A stretch of DNA of 38,540 bases from IMG/VR virus record IMGVR_UViG_3300029258_000952, positions 1 to 38,540 of that record. One strand, 5' to 3'. The number at the start of each line of letters is the position of its first letter. Within the stretch, counting starts at the first letter, position 1. Under the pieces are notes generated by a model. It was not told the DNA's origin, made no database searches, and saw only the letters and a program-made list of their open reading frames with translations. This document shows positions 7,616 to 16,539 of this stretch, one piece after another. This DNA comes from a virus. The translations under genes and the position numbers were made by a program.

Positions 7616-8548
7616 ATGACAACTTACAAGAGCAAAAATTGCGTGGTGCTCGTGAAAACCGAAGTCACGAAAGGCACCGATCCATCGCCGGGAACTGGGG
7701 ACGCCGTATTTTGTACGGAAGTCTCATGGGATCTTGACGGCGACGATCTTCAAAACGAGGAAATGCACGAAGGAAGCCAGCGCAAAATAGGCGGCGGACT
7801 TGGCGGGCCGTTTGTGCCCGTGAACCTGACATGCTATCTCAAGGGATCCGGCCAGGCGGGGCCAGCGGTGCCACATTTTGACCCGTTGCTTTTGGCTTGT
7901 CGGATGTCTTATAGTTCGCTGGTGTATTCGCCTGATTGGGACGGTGATTCGAGCGTAACCATTTACCTCAATTGGGGCGGAAAGCGGTTCAAGTGTACCG
8001 GCTGGCAAGGGAACTGGAAGATCATCGGGAGTGTGAACCAGTATTGGAAAATCCAGTTCGAGGGCATGGGGCTTTATGTTGCGCCTGACGAATCCGCTGT
8101 TCCGGCTGTCACCGACGCCGAAGCTGATTTGATCCTTTGCAAAAATGCAGCATTTTCCCTTGGCGACATCTCAACGGCTTTAATGAGTGCAACGGAGTTC
8201 GAGCTTGACTACGGGAATAAGGTGGAACTCGCAACCAACGTTAACGCCACAAACGGAGTCGAAGAAGTGGTTCACCAGGACGAACGGGAACCGTCGATTT
8301 CATGCAACCCACGCATCCTGAGTACAGCCGATGGGGTGAACCTCTATGCTGATCGGGTGGCTGGCGATACCTACGCTTTCTCGATTGCGGCAGATGGTGG
8401 GGCGTTGAATACTTTCACCATTGCCGGGACTTGTGAACCCGTGACGATTCCCAGGGGCGAACGGGTTGGGAAGTTGGCGCACGAAGGGGCGACGTTCCGA
8501 CCTGTCAGCAACACGACGGACGGAGATTTGACCATTACCATCTCATAA
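7616..8548 (+). CDS. Major tail (tube) protein
   Basis: 310 residues with the strong ribosome binding site AAGGAG. It is beta-rich with many Gly, Asp and aromatic residues (WDLDGDDLQNEE; WDGDSSVTIYLNWGGKRFKC; KIQFEGMGLYVAP), like phage tube proteins whose hexamer rings stack into the tail. The C-terminal third, from about residue 180, repeats the beta-sandwich pattern and ends NTTDGDLTITIS. It is immediately followed by the frameshifting chaperone pair and the tape measure, the order found in long-tailed non-contractile phages. Confidence 0.75.
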   Translation: MTTYKSKNCVVLVKTEVTKGTDPSPGTGDAVFCTEVSWDLDGDDLQNEEMHEGSQRKIGGGLGGPFVPVNLTCYLKGSGQAGPAVPHFDPLLLACRMSYSSLVYSPDWDGDSSVTIYLNWGGKRFKCTGWQGNWKIIGSVNQYWKIQFEGMGLYVAPDESAVPAVTDAEADLILCKNAAFSLGDISTALMSATEFELDYGNKVELATNVNATNGVEEVVHQDEREPSISCNPRILSTADGVNLYADRVAGDTYAFSIAADGGALNTFTIAGTCEPVTIPRGERVGKLAHEGATFRPVSNTTDGDLTITIS

Positions 8549-8561
8549 CCTTGGAGGGAAA

Positions 8562-8924
8562 ATGAGCATGAAAACACTGAACAAACTTTCTGGAGTTCCT
8601 CGGATTGTCGAGGTAGGGAAACACAAAGCGGAATTGACCCCGCTTCCTTACATTGAACTTCAGGCGCATCTAACCAACGCATCAATGAACGGGGACAGCT
8701 TCTTTGTTCTTGAGCAACCTAGAATCCTTTCCAAAGTTTTGACAAACCTGGAAGGGCCGGACGTTCCGAAGAACCTTCAGAAAGTTCCGATGGTTGTGGG
8801 CGGAAAACGTCGGATGGTGGTCCCAATCGAACACCTTGACGCTTGCCCGAAAGATATTCAGGATGACGTCTTTGTCGCGCTGGCAGAATTGCACGTATTC
8901 ACGGAGTCTGAAAAAAAAAGCTGA
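8562..8924 (+). CDS. Tail assembly chaperone, G-type (zero-frame product)
   Basis: 120 residues with GGAGGG upstream. By position it is the equivalent of lambda gpG: a chaperone that binds the tape measure and recruits tube protein, and is absent from the virion. It ends just after a run of nine A residues (8911-8919) in the codons GAA AAA AAA AGC TGA. A -1 slip there fuses it to the next reading frame. Most ribosomes should make this short form. Confidence 0.7.
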   Translation: MSMKTLNKLSGVPRIVEVGKHKAELTPLPYIELQAHLTNASMNGDSFFVLEQPRILSKVLTNLEGPDVPKNLQKVPMVVGGKRRMVVPIEHLDACPKDIQDDVFVALAELHVFTESEKKS

Positions 8925-9310
8925 GGCGGGTGATTGAAGTGCTCCATAATGATACTTTTTCGGAACGGCTGGCAATCGGGTGCCCCATGTGCCTTGAAGG
9001 TGGACACTACCGATTTAATGCTTGCCCGTATCCGGGGGAGATAGAATCGCTGGAGCCGAATGACCCCGCACAGCAACTTGCCGGAATGTGTATTGATCTT
9101 GACCCTTGCCCTGTGAAGGATGCGATTGACCCGATGAACCAAGCTGTGTTTGATTTCTTCGCGGACATCGAAACCTTGAACACCCTCCCGATTGAAGGCG
9201 GTCTGGGAAATCAGCCCGCAGCATTTATCGACGGATGGCGAACATATCGCCACGCGCAGAATGAATGCGAAAGCAAACGAACGAAACCAAAAGGAAACAG
9301 TGATGGGTGA
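8912..9310 (+). CDS. Tail assembly chaperone, GT frameshift extension
   Basis: The -1 frame opens at 8912, directly after an in-frame TGA at 8909-8911, and runs to a stop at 9308-9310. The slippery stretch A-AAA-AAA (8912-8918) allows a -1 shift, giving a product of about 249 residues made of 119 G-type codons plus about 130 more. A GTG at 8930 could in principle start it alone, but the tail-gene order and open frame argue for the fusion. The T part carries several cysteines (CPMC, then ACPY, GMCIDLDPC), which might bind a metal. Its stop overlaps the tape measure start. Confidence 0.75.
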   Translation, partial: KKKLRRVIEVLHNDTFSERLAIGCPMCLEGGHYRFNACPYPGEIESLEPNDPAQQLAGMCIDLDPCPVKDAIDPMNQAVFDFFADIETLNTLPIEGGLGNQPAAFIDGWRTYRHAQNECESKRTKPKGNSDG

Positions 9311-11102
9311 AGAGATTATTCGCACTCGGATAGAGGCCAAAGACAACGCGACAGAGACGTACCGAAAACACGCGAAGCACGTCAAAAAGGGAATGAATAA
9401 CGTCGAAAAGGCGGTGAACTCCACAAAGAAGGCGCTTAGTTCCTATGTGGGTGTCTTTGCCAGCATGGTAGGTGCTCAGCGGGTGTATGCCGGGGCCAAG
9501 GAAGCCTTGAAATATTATGAGCAACAAGAGCAGGCTTTGCGGCAACTGAAGTTTCAGATTACCGACGTTGGCAAAGAGGGCGAGGCGGCGTTTGGACTCC
9601 TGATAAAACAATCCCAACAAATGCAGGCTAAGGGTATTTTTGGCGATGAAATGAACCTTCAGGCGATGACGATGCTTTCCCAGTTTGGGGCAACGTCGCG
9701 AGAGATCCGAAAGGCAATCCCGGTGATAAACGACTTTGCGGCGGCTACCGGGCAAGACCTCCCGGCAGCAATGCAAAAAGTTTTGTCCGGCATGGCTGGC
9801 AGCACGCGAGGTTTGAAAGTCTACGGCCTTGAGATTGACGGGACAAAAGAGAAGTCTTTGCTTTTGCGAGACATTATCCAGCAATTGACGGATAAATTCC
9901 AGGGAAACGCGGCGATGTTGCGGGATACTGTTACCGGGCAACTACAAACGGCGGCGAATACTTACGGGGATCTCAAGGAAGAGATAGGCGAAGTCGTGGC
10001 GGCGTCGGGCGCGTTGAATGCCATTACATACGTTCTCAATGAAATGACCAGCGGGTATCAACAGCTTGCAGAGGAAGAGCGCGTAGCCCACGAAAGGTTT
10101 ATGGAGTTGGCGGCTGGCCAAGCCGAAAATATGACGGTGCTGGAAAAGTTCGTCGCGTTGCATATCCGGTTAATTGACAAGATGGCCGAAAAAAACATCA
10201 AGCATGAAGCAGCGGCAGGGTTGATAAAATCAGAGACCGACAGAATTAAAGAACAAAATTTGGCACTCGCAGCAAACCTTCAGCTTGTCAGAGATCAGAT
10301 TGCCGAAAAGGAAAAGGCAGCCCAAGACGCCTACGTGAAGGCACAGGGGCCAAGAAGCATGACGCGAGTCGAACCGATCACCGAAGGTATCATCGACCCA
10401 ATCGCGGCAGCCGCCGAGAGGGACACCTACACAAGAAACGCCGAATTAGTTGACATCTCAATTATGAAGCGGCGGCTACACATCGACACGATCCAGGGCG
10501 AAATTTCGGCTATCCAGGGTTTGACGGCAGCCTACGAACCCTACATGGAAGAAATGCAGAAGGCGCACATCCAACAAACTGAACAGATAAACGCCGAAAA
10601 CGAATTATCAGGCCAAAGAAATCAGGCAGTGCTGGCAGGATTCCAGGCGCAAATAGAAGCCGGATTCGGGGCAATGAAGGCCAACATGATGAGGGCAGGC
10701 GCTGAAGGGAAAGCTCTCGCCAAGATCTCAAAATGGGAAGCCATGTATTCGGTGGCAATGGCGGCTATGAGTTTCGCTTCTCAGAATTACGCAGCGGGCG
10801 CATCGTATCTGATCGCGGCGGGGCTGCATTGGCAGACCGCAAGCGCGGCGGGCGGAGGAGGAGGAAGTGCCGGAACCGGGATGAGTTCAAACCCGAAACA
10901 TGACGACGCCCGGAATACAAGCTATAATCCCTATCAGTCAGGGACAAGCGGAGGCGACCAAAACATCACAGTGACGATTGATTGGGACCCAGGCAAATGG
11001 GATGAACACATGAGGAACCAAGCAAGCCAAGAGGTGTCAACCCAAATCTCAAGAGGCGGCGCGGTTCGGAATGCACTTGAACGGAACATGAGGGAGTTGT
11101 AA
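9303..11102 (+). CDS. Tail tape measure protein
   Basis: 599 residues from ATG 9303 with AAAAGGAAA upstream; the frame is open to 9192 but that part lies inside the chaperone gene. The tape measure sets tail length and leaves the tail tip during infection. The sequence is largely helical, with a hydrophobic segment at about 46-67 (YVGVFASMVGAQRVYAGAKE), a central tape-measure-like core (KVLSGMAGSTRGLKVYGLEI), coiled-coil stretches, and a second hydrophobic Ala-rich segment at about 480-510 followed by a Gly-rich linker. At about 0.15 nm per residue a tail near 90 nm is expected, which is short for the type. Confidence 0.85.
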   Translation: MGEEIIRTRIEAKDNATETYRKHAKHVKKGMNNVEKAVNSTKKALSSYVGVFASMVGAQRVYAGAKEALKYYEQQEQALRQLKFQITDVGKEGEAAFGLLIKQSQQMQAKGIFGDEMNLQAMTMLSQFGATSREIRKAIPVINDFAAATGQDLPAAMQKVLSGMAGSTRGLKVYGLEIDGTKEKSLLLRDIIQQLTDKFQGNAAMLRDTVTGQLQTAANTYGDLKEEIGEVVAASGALNAITYVLNEMTSGYQQLAEEERVAHERFMELAAGQAENMTVLEKFVALHIRLIDKMAEKNIKHEAAAGLIKSETDRIKEQNLALAANLQLVRDQIAEKEKAAQDAYVKAQGPRSMTRVEPITEGIIDPIAAAAERDTYTRNAELVDISIMKRRLHIDTIQGEISAIQGLTAAYEPYMEEMQKAHIQQTEQINAENELSGQRNQAVLAGFQAQIEAGFGAMKANMMRAGAEGKALAKISKWEAMYSVAMAAMSFASQNYAAGASYLIAAGLHWQTASAAGGGGGSAGTGMSSNPKHDDARNTSYNPYQSGTSGGDQNITVTIDWDPGKWDEHMRNQASQEVSTQISRGGAVRNALERNMREL

Positions 11103-11103
11103 A

Positions 11104-11457
11104 ATGGCATGGCCAAGCAGCGACAACACACCCACATCAGAAGCATATGGAGTTAAGTCTACCCCGGCATTTCTGGTCGAGCATTACGACGGAACACCAG
11201 GCGGAAGGGATAAAACCCCGAATTGTTGGAGAACGGCTTCTCAACAGTATGCTTATCGAACGGGTTCGCTGTGGACTACGCTTTGGGCTCATTGGCTTTC
11301 AAAAAATGTTCACACGTCTTTTACGCTCCCGATTTGGCAGGATGGCACGGCGCAAAACAAAACCGTCTATTATGATAGCGCCCCAATACTTGACCACCCG
11401 ACGGCGCATCGTTGGAATGTGACTGTAACAGTCCGATGGTATGAGGCGCTCACATGA
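11104..11457 (+). CDS. Putative distal tail protein
   Basis: 117 residues, GAGGGAG upstream within the end of the tape measure gene. Beta-rich with many Trp and Tyr (SLWTTLWAHWLSKNVH; HRWNVTVTVRWYEALT). The family is not recognised by name, but small beta proteins directly after the tape measure usually build the distal tail ring or tail tip. The stop overlaps the next start (ATGA), so translation is probably coupled. Confidence 0.55.
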   Translation: MAWPSSDNTPTSEAYGVKSTPAFLVEHYDGTPGGRDKTPNCWRTASQQYAYRTGSLWTTLWAHWLSKNVHTSFTLPIWQDGTAQNKTVYYDSAPILDHPTAHRWNVTVTVRWYEALT

Positions 11458-12179
11458 TTACAGTCACTGGGTCAACCATGACCGAACTCACAAGCGGAAC
11501 AGGCTATCTCAATTGGTGGGTTGATATCCTAACGACCAAGGCAACACCCGAGAAGTACACATTCAGAACCATCTATGATTCGGCTTGGGCGGATTCGTTT
11601 GAATTCGGAACCGTGACCGGGCTCAAGGGCGACGTCAACGGAAGCGGAACAGCGCACCTCAAAAAGCCGCCGGCATACTCAAAGACAATCGGGAAAGAGA
11701 TGTCCAAGACGTCAATGGATATCATCATTGTCCGGGCGGAAATCGAAGGCGGGGACATTGCGGACTTTCTCGCGGCGATTGCAGCCGACGAACTCGAAGG
11801 TGCTGATATGGCGTTTGGATTTTACTCGCCTGTTTCTGCCGAAAAAGTGGTGATTGATACTGGGCGGTGCTACCAATCGAAATGGGATGATTTGATAATC
11901 TCAATTGAGTGTATCAATTCTGTCGAAATGCTCAAGACGAAACTCCCCACGATTGACATTAGCTTGGATCAATGGGAATGTATCGAGGATACCGAAGACA
12001 ATCCAGATCCGGATCATCCCTTTCAGCAATTGACGGCGGCGGCTGGAACAGCGGAAGGACGATGGAGAAAGGGGCTCAAGAAAGACACATCTGATTTTGA
12101 CTTCACGCACCCTTTCCCGAATGGGCTGGACGGTCAAAGTGGGTATTTGCCCAATAAGGGCATGGGTAGGGGAGGATAA
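11454..12179 (+). CDS. Putative minor tail protein
   Basis: 241 residues. Beta-rich N-terminal two thirds (EKYTFRTIYDSAWADSFEFG; SKTSMDIIIVRAEIEGGDI), resembling DUF2163/lambda gpL-like tail-tip components. The C-terminal part (about 175-241) is Asp, Pro and Gly rich and probably flexible, ending with a Gly/Arg tail. Unlike lambda gpL it lacks a clear Cys cluster for an iron-sulphur centre; only Cys146, Cys154 and a late Cys are seen. Role inferred from gene order between tape measure and tail-tip hub. Confidence 0.5.
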   Translation: MITVTGSTMTELTSGTGYLNWWVDILTTKATPEKYTFRTIYDSAWADSFEFGTVTGLKGDVNGSGTAHLKKPPAYSKTIGKEMSKTSMDIIIVRAEIEGGDIADFLAAIAADELEGADMAFGFYSPVSAEKVVIDTGRCYQSKWDDLIISIECINSVEMLKTKLPTIDISLDQWECIEDTEDNPDPDHPFQQLTAAAGTAEGRWRKGLKKDTSDFDFTHPFPNGLDGQSGYLPNKGMGRGG

Positions 12180-12181
12180 TC

Positions 12182-15100
12182 GTGGCGGTCCATAAATATA
12201 ATCACGATGTTTATCCCCTGATCTTTGGGCATGATGTTGTCTCAGAGGGTGCATGGGGGATAGCTCAGGACAACGAGTTAAAAAACTTCGGCTTCATCGT
12301 TTCCGCCTGGGAGATTGAGGCGACGGAATTAATGCTTTTTGAGGGCCTGCTTGTCAATACAAACGACTGGAGCATGACTTCCTCAGATACGCTTGGGAGC
12401 ATGGGCGGGTCTGAGCGTTATCCTGTTTTGTCCTACGTCATCATTGACGAGTTGAGCGCGTGGAAATCCTATGGTGATTTTCGGCGGAATACGGTGTTTT
12501 TCCGAAGTCACGGAATCAAACATTACAATTACGACGCATCGGGAAACGCGGTCACCTATGCCTATCGACACAAGGCTGTGGCCGGATCTCATGACCCGGT
12601 AACCAATCCGGTTTGGGTTGCTGTTTTCCTTTTGATGAACGAAGTCGGAATCCCACATTCCAAGATTGATTTTGCTTCTGCCAAAGCGTGGGCGGATTGG
12701 TGCGAGACTGCAGATGGAACCGCATCTGGGGATCATGGCTTTGATATCCGAGTGGCAATTCAGGAGCCAAAGGCGGCGGAGAAGCAGATTGACTACATTT
12801 TGAATTCTGCGGGGCTTCAAAAAACTTGGGTCAATGGGGCCTATGGATTCACGCGAGTGGTGAAATCCACAGACGCAGCCTTTGTAGACACCGGGAAAGT
12901 TTTCAACGACGCCAACATCATCGCGGGGACGTTCCAGGAAAAAAAGGACGATGAAGTAGACGTGCCTAACAAGTTCGTAGTCGAGTACATGCACGCAGGG
13001 GACAACAACGGACTGCCCTATCAATACACGCTAAAACAACCCTTGGAGTTTATGGACTTTCGCGCAAAGTGGGAGAAGAGCCAAGAAGAAACCATCGACA
13101 TGTCGGCTGTTTACCACCCGGATGAGTTTGACCCCAAAGCGGCTACTGGCACAGTCGCAATTACCACGGGTTCGGCGGCTGTTACAGGAAGCGGAACAGC
13201 ATTTGCCACGGAGTTGGTAGAAGGCGAAACGGTCGAGATTGACGGGAACCTTTACGAAGTATCGGTTATCACAGACGCGACTCATTTGACATTGAGCGAA
13301 AACGCATCAACCACGGACGGATCGGCAACGATTTACACGGGCGGGTCATTGATTGCACGCGAGGCGCTGTTCCAGGCAAGGCGTGAAATCCTTGGGCGGC
13401 GAACGTACACTTTCGAAACGGACGCGCTTTGGGCCTTACTTCTGGAACCAGACGATTATTTCTCGGTCTATCACAATTCCAATAATGTTGATTGGGGAAC
13501 CGTTGGCACTCCGCTTGGGATGCACTTGGTTTCAAAAAAACTTAATGATGGAAAGGTAATCATCGAGTGCAAAAAGCACGATGACGCCTATTTCAATCCT
13601 CACGTCAACGCAGTTGTGAGATCAACCCAGGGCGTCTATGTTCACAACTCTACCGATTTTCCTACCTACCGGTTCAAGGCAAACGCGGCATGGACCACCG
13701 GAACCACGATCACGCTCAAGGCGATTTCTGGCGATCTTGACGGGCGGAGTCTTGTCCCTGGAATGCAAATCGTGAGATACACGACGGGGGCAACACCCAG
13801 CACGGAGGTTCACCAAGCAACTCCGACAAGCTGGGAGTGGATTGGGCAGATTGATTCAGTGAGTCTCACAGCAACCGTCGCAACGATCACCCTCACAGCC
13901 GGGGCAAACGATTCGGCAGCCCTGAATGATTACGTTCAAATCCAACCCTACATCACCTCTGGAAACGCTGGCAAGCATGGGCTTGGAAGTGAGTGGCTGA
14001 CAAATATCATATTGTATTATCCCAACTGGGTCAGCTTTGGAGATCCGCTTGTGGAATGGCTCACCGATGACTATGGGGCGGCGGAAGACTGGCAGGCGTT
14101 TGCAGGCACGTTGAAATATGTGGACGATGACACCACGCGATATTTTGGCGGTGGTGGGTATGTCCCGATTCCATTTAACGAATCTGGATACAAGATCAAC
14201 GGACGGTCTGGGTATGGCGGAACCACAGTTTTCCCGCTATCTCTGAGATTTACCAAAAGGAACTCACATGGGCACGGGGATTCAGACGAGCCGTACATTT
14301 ACGGATTCCCCCAGTCGCTTGTGGTTTACAAATCCCTAACGGCATTGATCGGTTTTATTGCCCAAAGTGGGATTGTTGGATGTGACTGGACGGAGACTTT
14401 CGGCGTCACTTTATTGACGGACTACGCTCAGGACACCCACGCAGGAGTCAAAACGGTCGAGATTCGCTACAATACCTATGCCGCCGGGGCGATCACATCC
14501 GGGAACTTTGGATCTGGCACTCTGCTTTATGAGGGGCCTCCGTTTCGATCAAAAACCATTCCGGACATAACCGGAATTGATCTTCGGGCTGTCACCAACT
14601 CAAACCCACAGATTTACGTTGGCCTCAAATGCCGGAATGAAACGGGCGAATTCATGGATAATGGGGCCACGGACATTTCGACTGTCTCGCTGGCTCGGGT
14701 TTCTCGAATGTGGAAAAACTATTCAGGCACGATCAATGAGTACAACTCGGGCGGGGATGACTACCGGGGCGCTGGCGTCGTGATGTGTACCAATTCTTGG
14801 AATAATTATGCACCAAACTGGACAAGCACCGCCGATAAATGGGCCGGTGGATTATATGTTTTCGCACCACACCGGCCGAATGCAGCGGCAAGCCCGAACA
14901 ACTGGAGGCGTGAAGGGATTTCTGGTGGGTTCTTCGTAAGAAACGGGCCGACGTTTGCCGTGGAATGCTCGGGTGATACTAAAATTGCGTACCACAATTG
15001 GGGCGGCATTTCTTCAACCAACTACTATTCGGAAGCTGGAACACTTTTTTATTCCCATTATGATGACCCTACAAAACGTGGCGAGATGGTCATAGGATTG

Positions 15101-15847
15101 GGCAAGGGAGTTGGGAGAACATTCGCCTATACAGCCATACAGCCGATTCCAGGTGGAGCCTATGGAATTAGTCCGGCGCAAGTGGCAGAAACTGCCTTCA
15201 TTAACGCATCACGCGAAAAGGCGGCGGCGATATGGGTCAGAGATTCACAAACGTATGGAGCAGTTGGAAGCTCGGTCAATGTGATGATCAACGGCCTCTA
15301 TGCTCACGGTTTAGTGATTGGTGGAATCGACATTTCGGCTGGATGGAATGCTCCAAACTTTGATTTTACCTTGAACAACCGGCACAACAGAAAGTTTTTC
15401 TGCCTAGATGGGGACGTTTTTAGCTCATCAACTATTGGGCTAGCTCCGTATCTTGTGAGCATCAACGACTCCGTTAATACCCAATGGCTGCACTCCTATG
15501 CATTTATCGATGGCAAAAACGGGTATCTTTGTCTTTTCAACCCTTACTACAACGGCGCAACTATGGAGGGCGTCAATAATACGGGTAGACACTACCTCGT
15601 TACATTATGCCACACATACCAGTCTACAAGCGGCGTTACCGGAATGAAAATCAATTGGAGTCCGTCCACGTCGTACAATTTGGCTCCAATGCAAACATCC
15701 GCCACCGGGCCAGGTGTTGGAACGGACGCATCAACACACGCGCCATGGTTCGTTCAATCGGATTATTCCACTCCACAATATCGATTGTGGATAAGAGTTA
15801 GAACCGGCGCAGCTACCTACGCGTGGAAATACGTAACATTGACCTAA
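12182..15847 (+). CDS. Large tail-tip/hub protein with receptor-binding C-terminus
   Basis: 1221 residues from a GTG start with GGGGAGG upstream. The first 320 residues and a part at about 390-480 resemble the baseplate-hub/tail-tip core proteins (gpJ-like) that close the tail. Residues about 320-385 form an inserted module with the pattern TGTVAITTGSAAVTGSGT then VIDGxx-type strands, an Ig-like or carbohydrate-binding insertion common in tail tips. From about 560 on the protein is Trp/Tyr/Gly/Asn rich and beta-structured, consistent with a lectin- or jelly-roll-like receptor-binding region. No enzymatic motif was found. Length is within the range of central tail proteins. Confidence 0.7.
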   Translation: MAVHKYNHDVYPLIFGHDVVSEGAWGIAQDNELKNFGFIVSAWEIEATELMLFEGLLVNTNDWSMTSSDTLGSMGGSERYPVLSYVIIDELSAWKSYGDFRRNTVFFRSHGIKHYNYDASGNAVTYAYRHKAVAGSHDPVTNPVWVAVFLLMNEVGIPHSKIDFASAKAWADWCETADGTASGDHGFDIRVAIQEPKAAEKQIDYILNSAGLQKTWVNGAYGFTRVVKSTDAAFVDTGKVFNDANIIAGTFQEKKDDEVDVPNKFVVEYMHAGDNNGLPYQYTLKQPLEFMDFRAKWEKSQEETIDMSAVYHPDEFDPKAATGTVAITTGSAAVTGSGTAFATELVEGETVEIDGNLYEVSVITDATHLTLSENASTTDGSATIYTGGSLIAREALFQARREILGRRTYTFETDALWALLLEPDDYFSVYHNSNNVDWGTVGTPLGMHLVSKKLNDGKVIIECKKHDDAYFNPHVNAVVRSTQGVYVHNSTDFPTYRFKANAAWTTGTTITLKAISGDLDGRSLVPGMQIVRYTTGATPSTEVHQATPTSWEWIGQIDSVSLTATVATITLTAGANDSAALNDYVQIQPYITSGNAGKHGLGSEWLTNIILYYPNWVSFGDPLVEWLTDDYGAAEDWQAFAGTLKYVDDDTTRYFGGGGYVPIPFNESGYKINGRSGYGGTTVFPLSLRFTKRNSHGHGDSDEPYIYGFPQSLVVYKSLTALIGFIAQSGIVGCDWTETFGVTLLTDYAQDTHAGVKTVEIRYNTYAAGAITSGNFGSGTLLYEGPPFRSKTIPDITGIDLRAVTNSNPQIYVGLKCRNETGEFMDNGATDISTVSLARVSRMWKNYSGTINEYNSGGDDYRGAGVVMCTNSWNNYAPNWTSTADKWAGGLYVFAPHRPNAAASPNNWRREGISGGFFVRNGPTFAVECSGDTKIAYHNWGGISSTNYYSEAGTLFYSHYDDPTKRGEMVIGLGKGVGRTFAYTAIQPIPGGAYGISPAQVAETAFINASREKAAAIWVRDSQTYGAVGSSVNVMINGLYAHGLVIGGIDISAGWNAPNFDFTLNNRHNRKFFCLDGDVFSSSTIGLAPYLVSINDSVNTQWLHSYAFIDGKNGYLCLFNPYYNGATMEGVNNTGRHYLVTLCHTYQSTSGVTGMKINWSPSTSYNLAPMQTSATGPGVGTDASTHAPWFVQSDYSTPQYRLWIRVRTGAATYAWKYVTLT

Positions 15848-15860
15848 TTGGAGGGAAACA

Positions 15861-16049
15861 ATGGACCCAGAAATGATAATGCAACGATGCTTTGGAGGAT
15901 TCCGAAACTTAGTTGAACAGCTCGAGTCTAAGGGTAGTCTAAACCGGATTGAGCTTGAATGGGCAATTATCAACCTTGAACAAATGGCCCAAGGGATAAA
16001 ATCAGAATTGACGCCACCTGTAATGGAGGGCCCACCAAATGACAGTTAA
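15861..16049 (+). CDS. Small hypothetical protein
   Basis: 62 residues with a strong GGAGGG site. Two helices rich in Met, Leu and Glu (MIMQRCFGGFRNLVEQLESK; IELEWAIINLEQMAQGIK). It overlaps the next gene by 11 nt. Possibly a structural or chaperone peptide for tail fibre assembly, since it sits between tail tip and fibre genes, but no family is recognised. Confidence 0.6.
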   Translation: MDPEMIMQRCFGGFRNLVEQLESKGSLNRIELEWAIINLEQMAQGIKSELTPPVMEGPPNDS

Positions 16050-16530
16050 GTTTTCAGATTACGGGTGCGGGATTCGCGCCAAAATCGCGACTCCATTGGA
16101 TGAAGACGATTTAAACATTGGCCCATCTTTTGTCCCATCTGGGGGGCTCAATCTTGTGCGGCCCGTGGAATTTTCAGTCAAACTTTCACCGCGATATGAC
16201 GCCGGAGATTGGGATACCAACGCTACATCCGATAACCAACTGTTTGACGTAAAAATCGACATGATATGCAGCCTTGGCCAGTATTCCGGCGCGAGCGATG
16301 AAGATGAGGATTTTGGAGCGGGCGGACCTGGGTACTATACATTCAGGCTCGATGATATTCCTTTAACGAATTTTGATGTTGACTGCTCAGCGTGGACCAC
16401 AGAGAACCTAATTGAAAAAATCTTGACTTATGCCATCAAGCAGCTTGACAACGACGACATCCCAGGGGCGGACCCCGGCGAAAGCCGAACTGAGAGTAGT
16501 TATAGTTACGATGAGACGCCTGCACCATAG
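16039..16530 (+). CDS. Hypothetical tail-region protein
   Basis: 163 residues, TGGAGGG upstream. Acidic, Asp and Gly rich, with a beta-like first part (GGLNLVRPVEFSVKLSPRYD; FDVKIDMICSL), an acidic linker (SDEDEDFGAG) and a low-complexity Ser/Tyr/Glu C-terminus. It sits immediately upstream of the large fibre gene in the same operon, so a fibre-attachment or tail-decoration role is plausible. No family recognised. Confidence 0.55.
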   Translation: MTVKFSDYGCGIRAKIATPLDEDDLNIGPSFVPSGGLNLVRPVEFSVKLSPRYDAGDWDTNATSDNQLFDVKIDMICSLGQYSGASDEDEDFGAGGPGYYTFRLDDIPLTNFDVDCSAWTTENLIEKILTYAIKQLDNDDIPGADPGESRTESSYSYDETPAP

Positions 16531-16539
16531 GAGGGAGCG

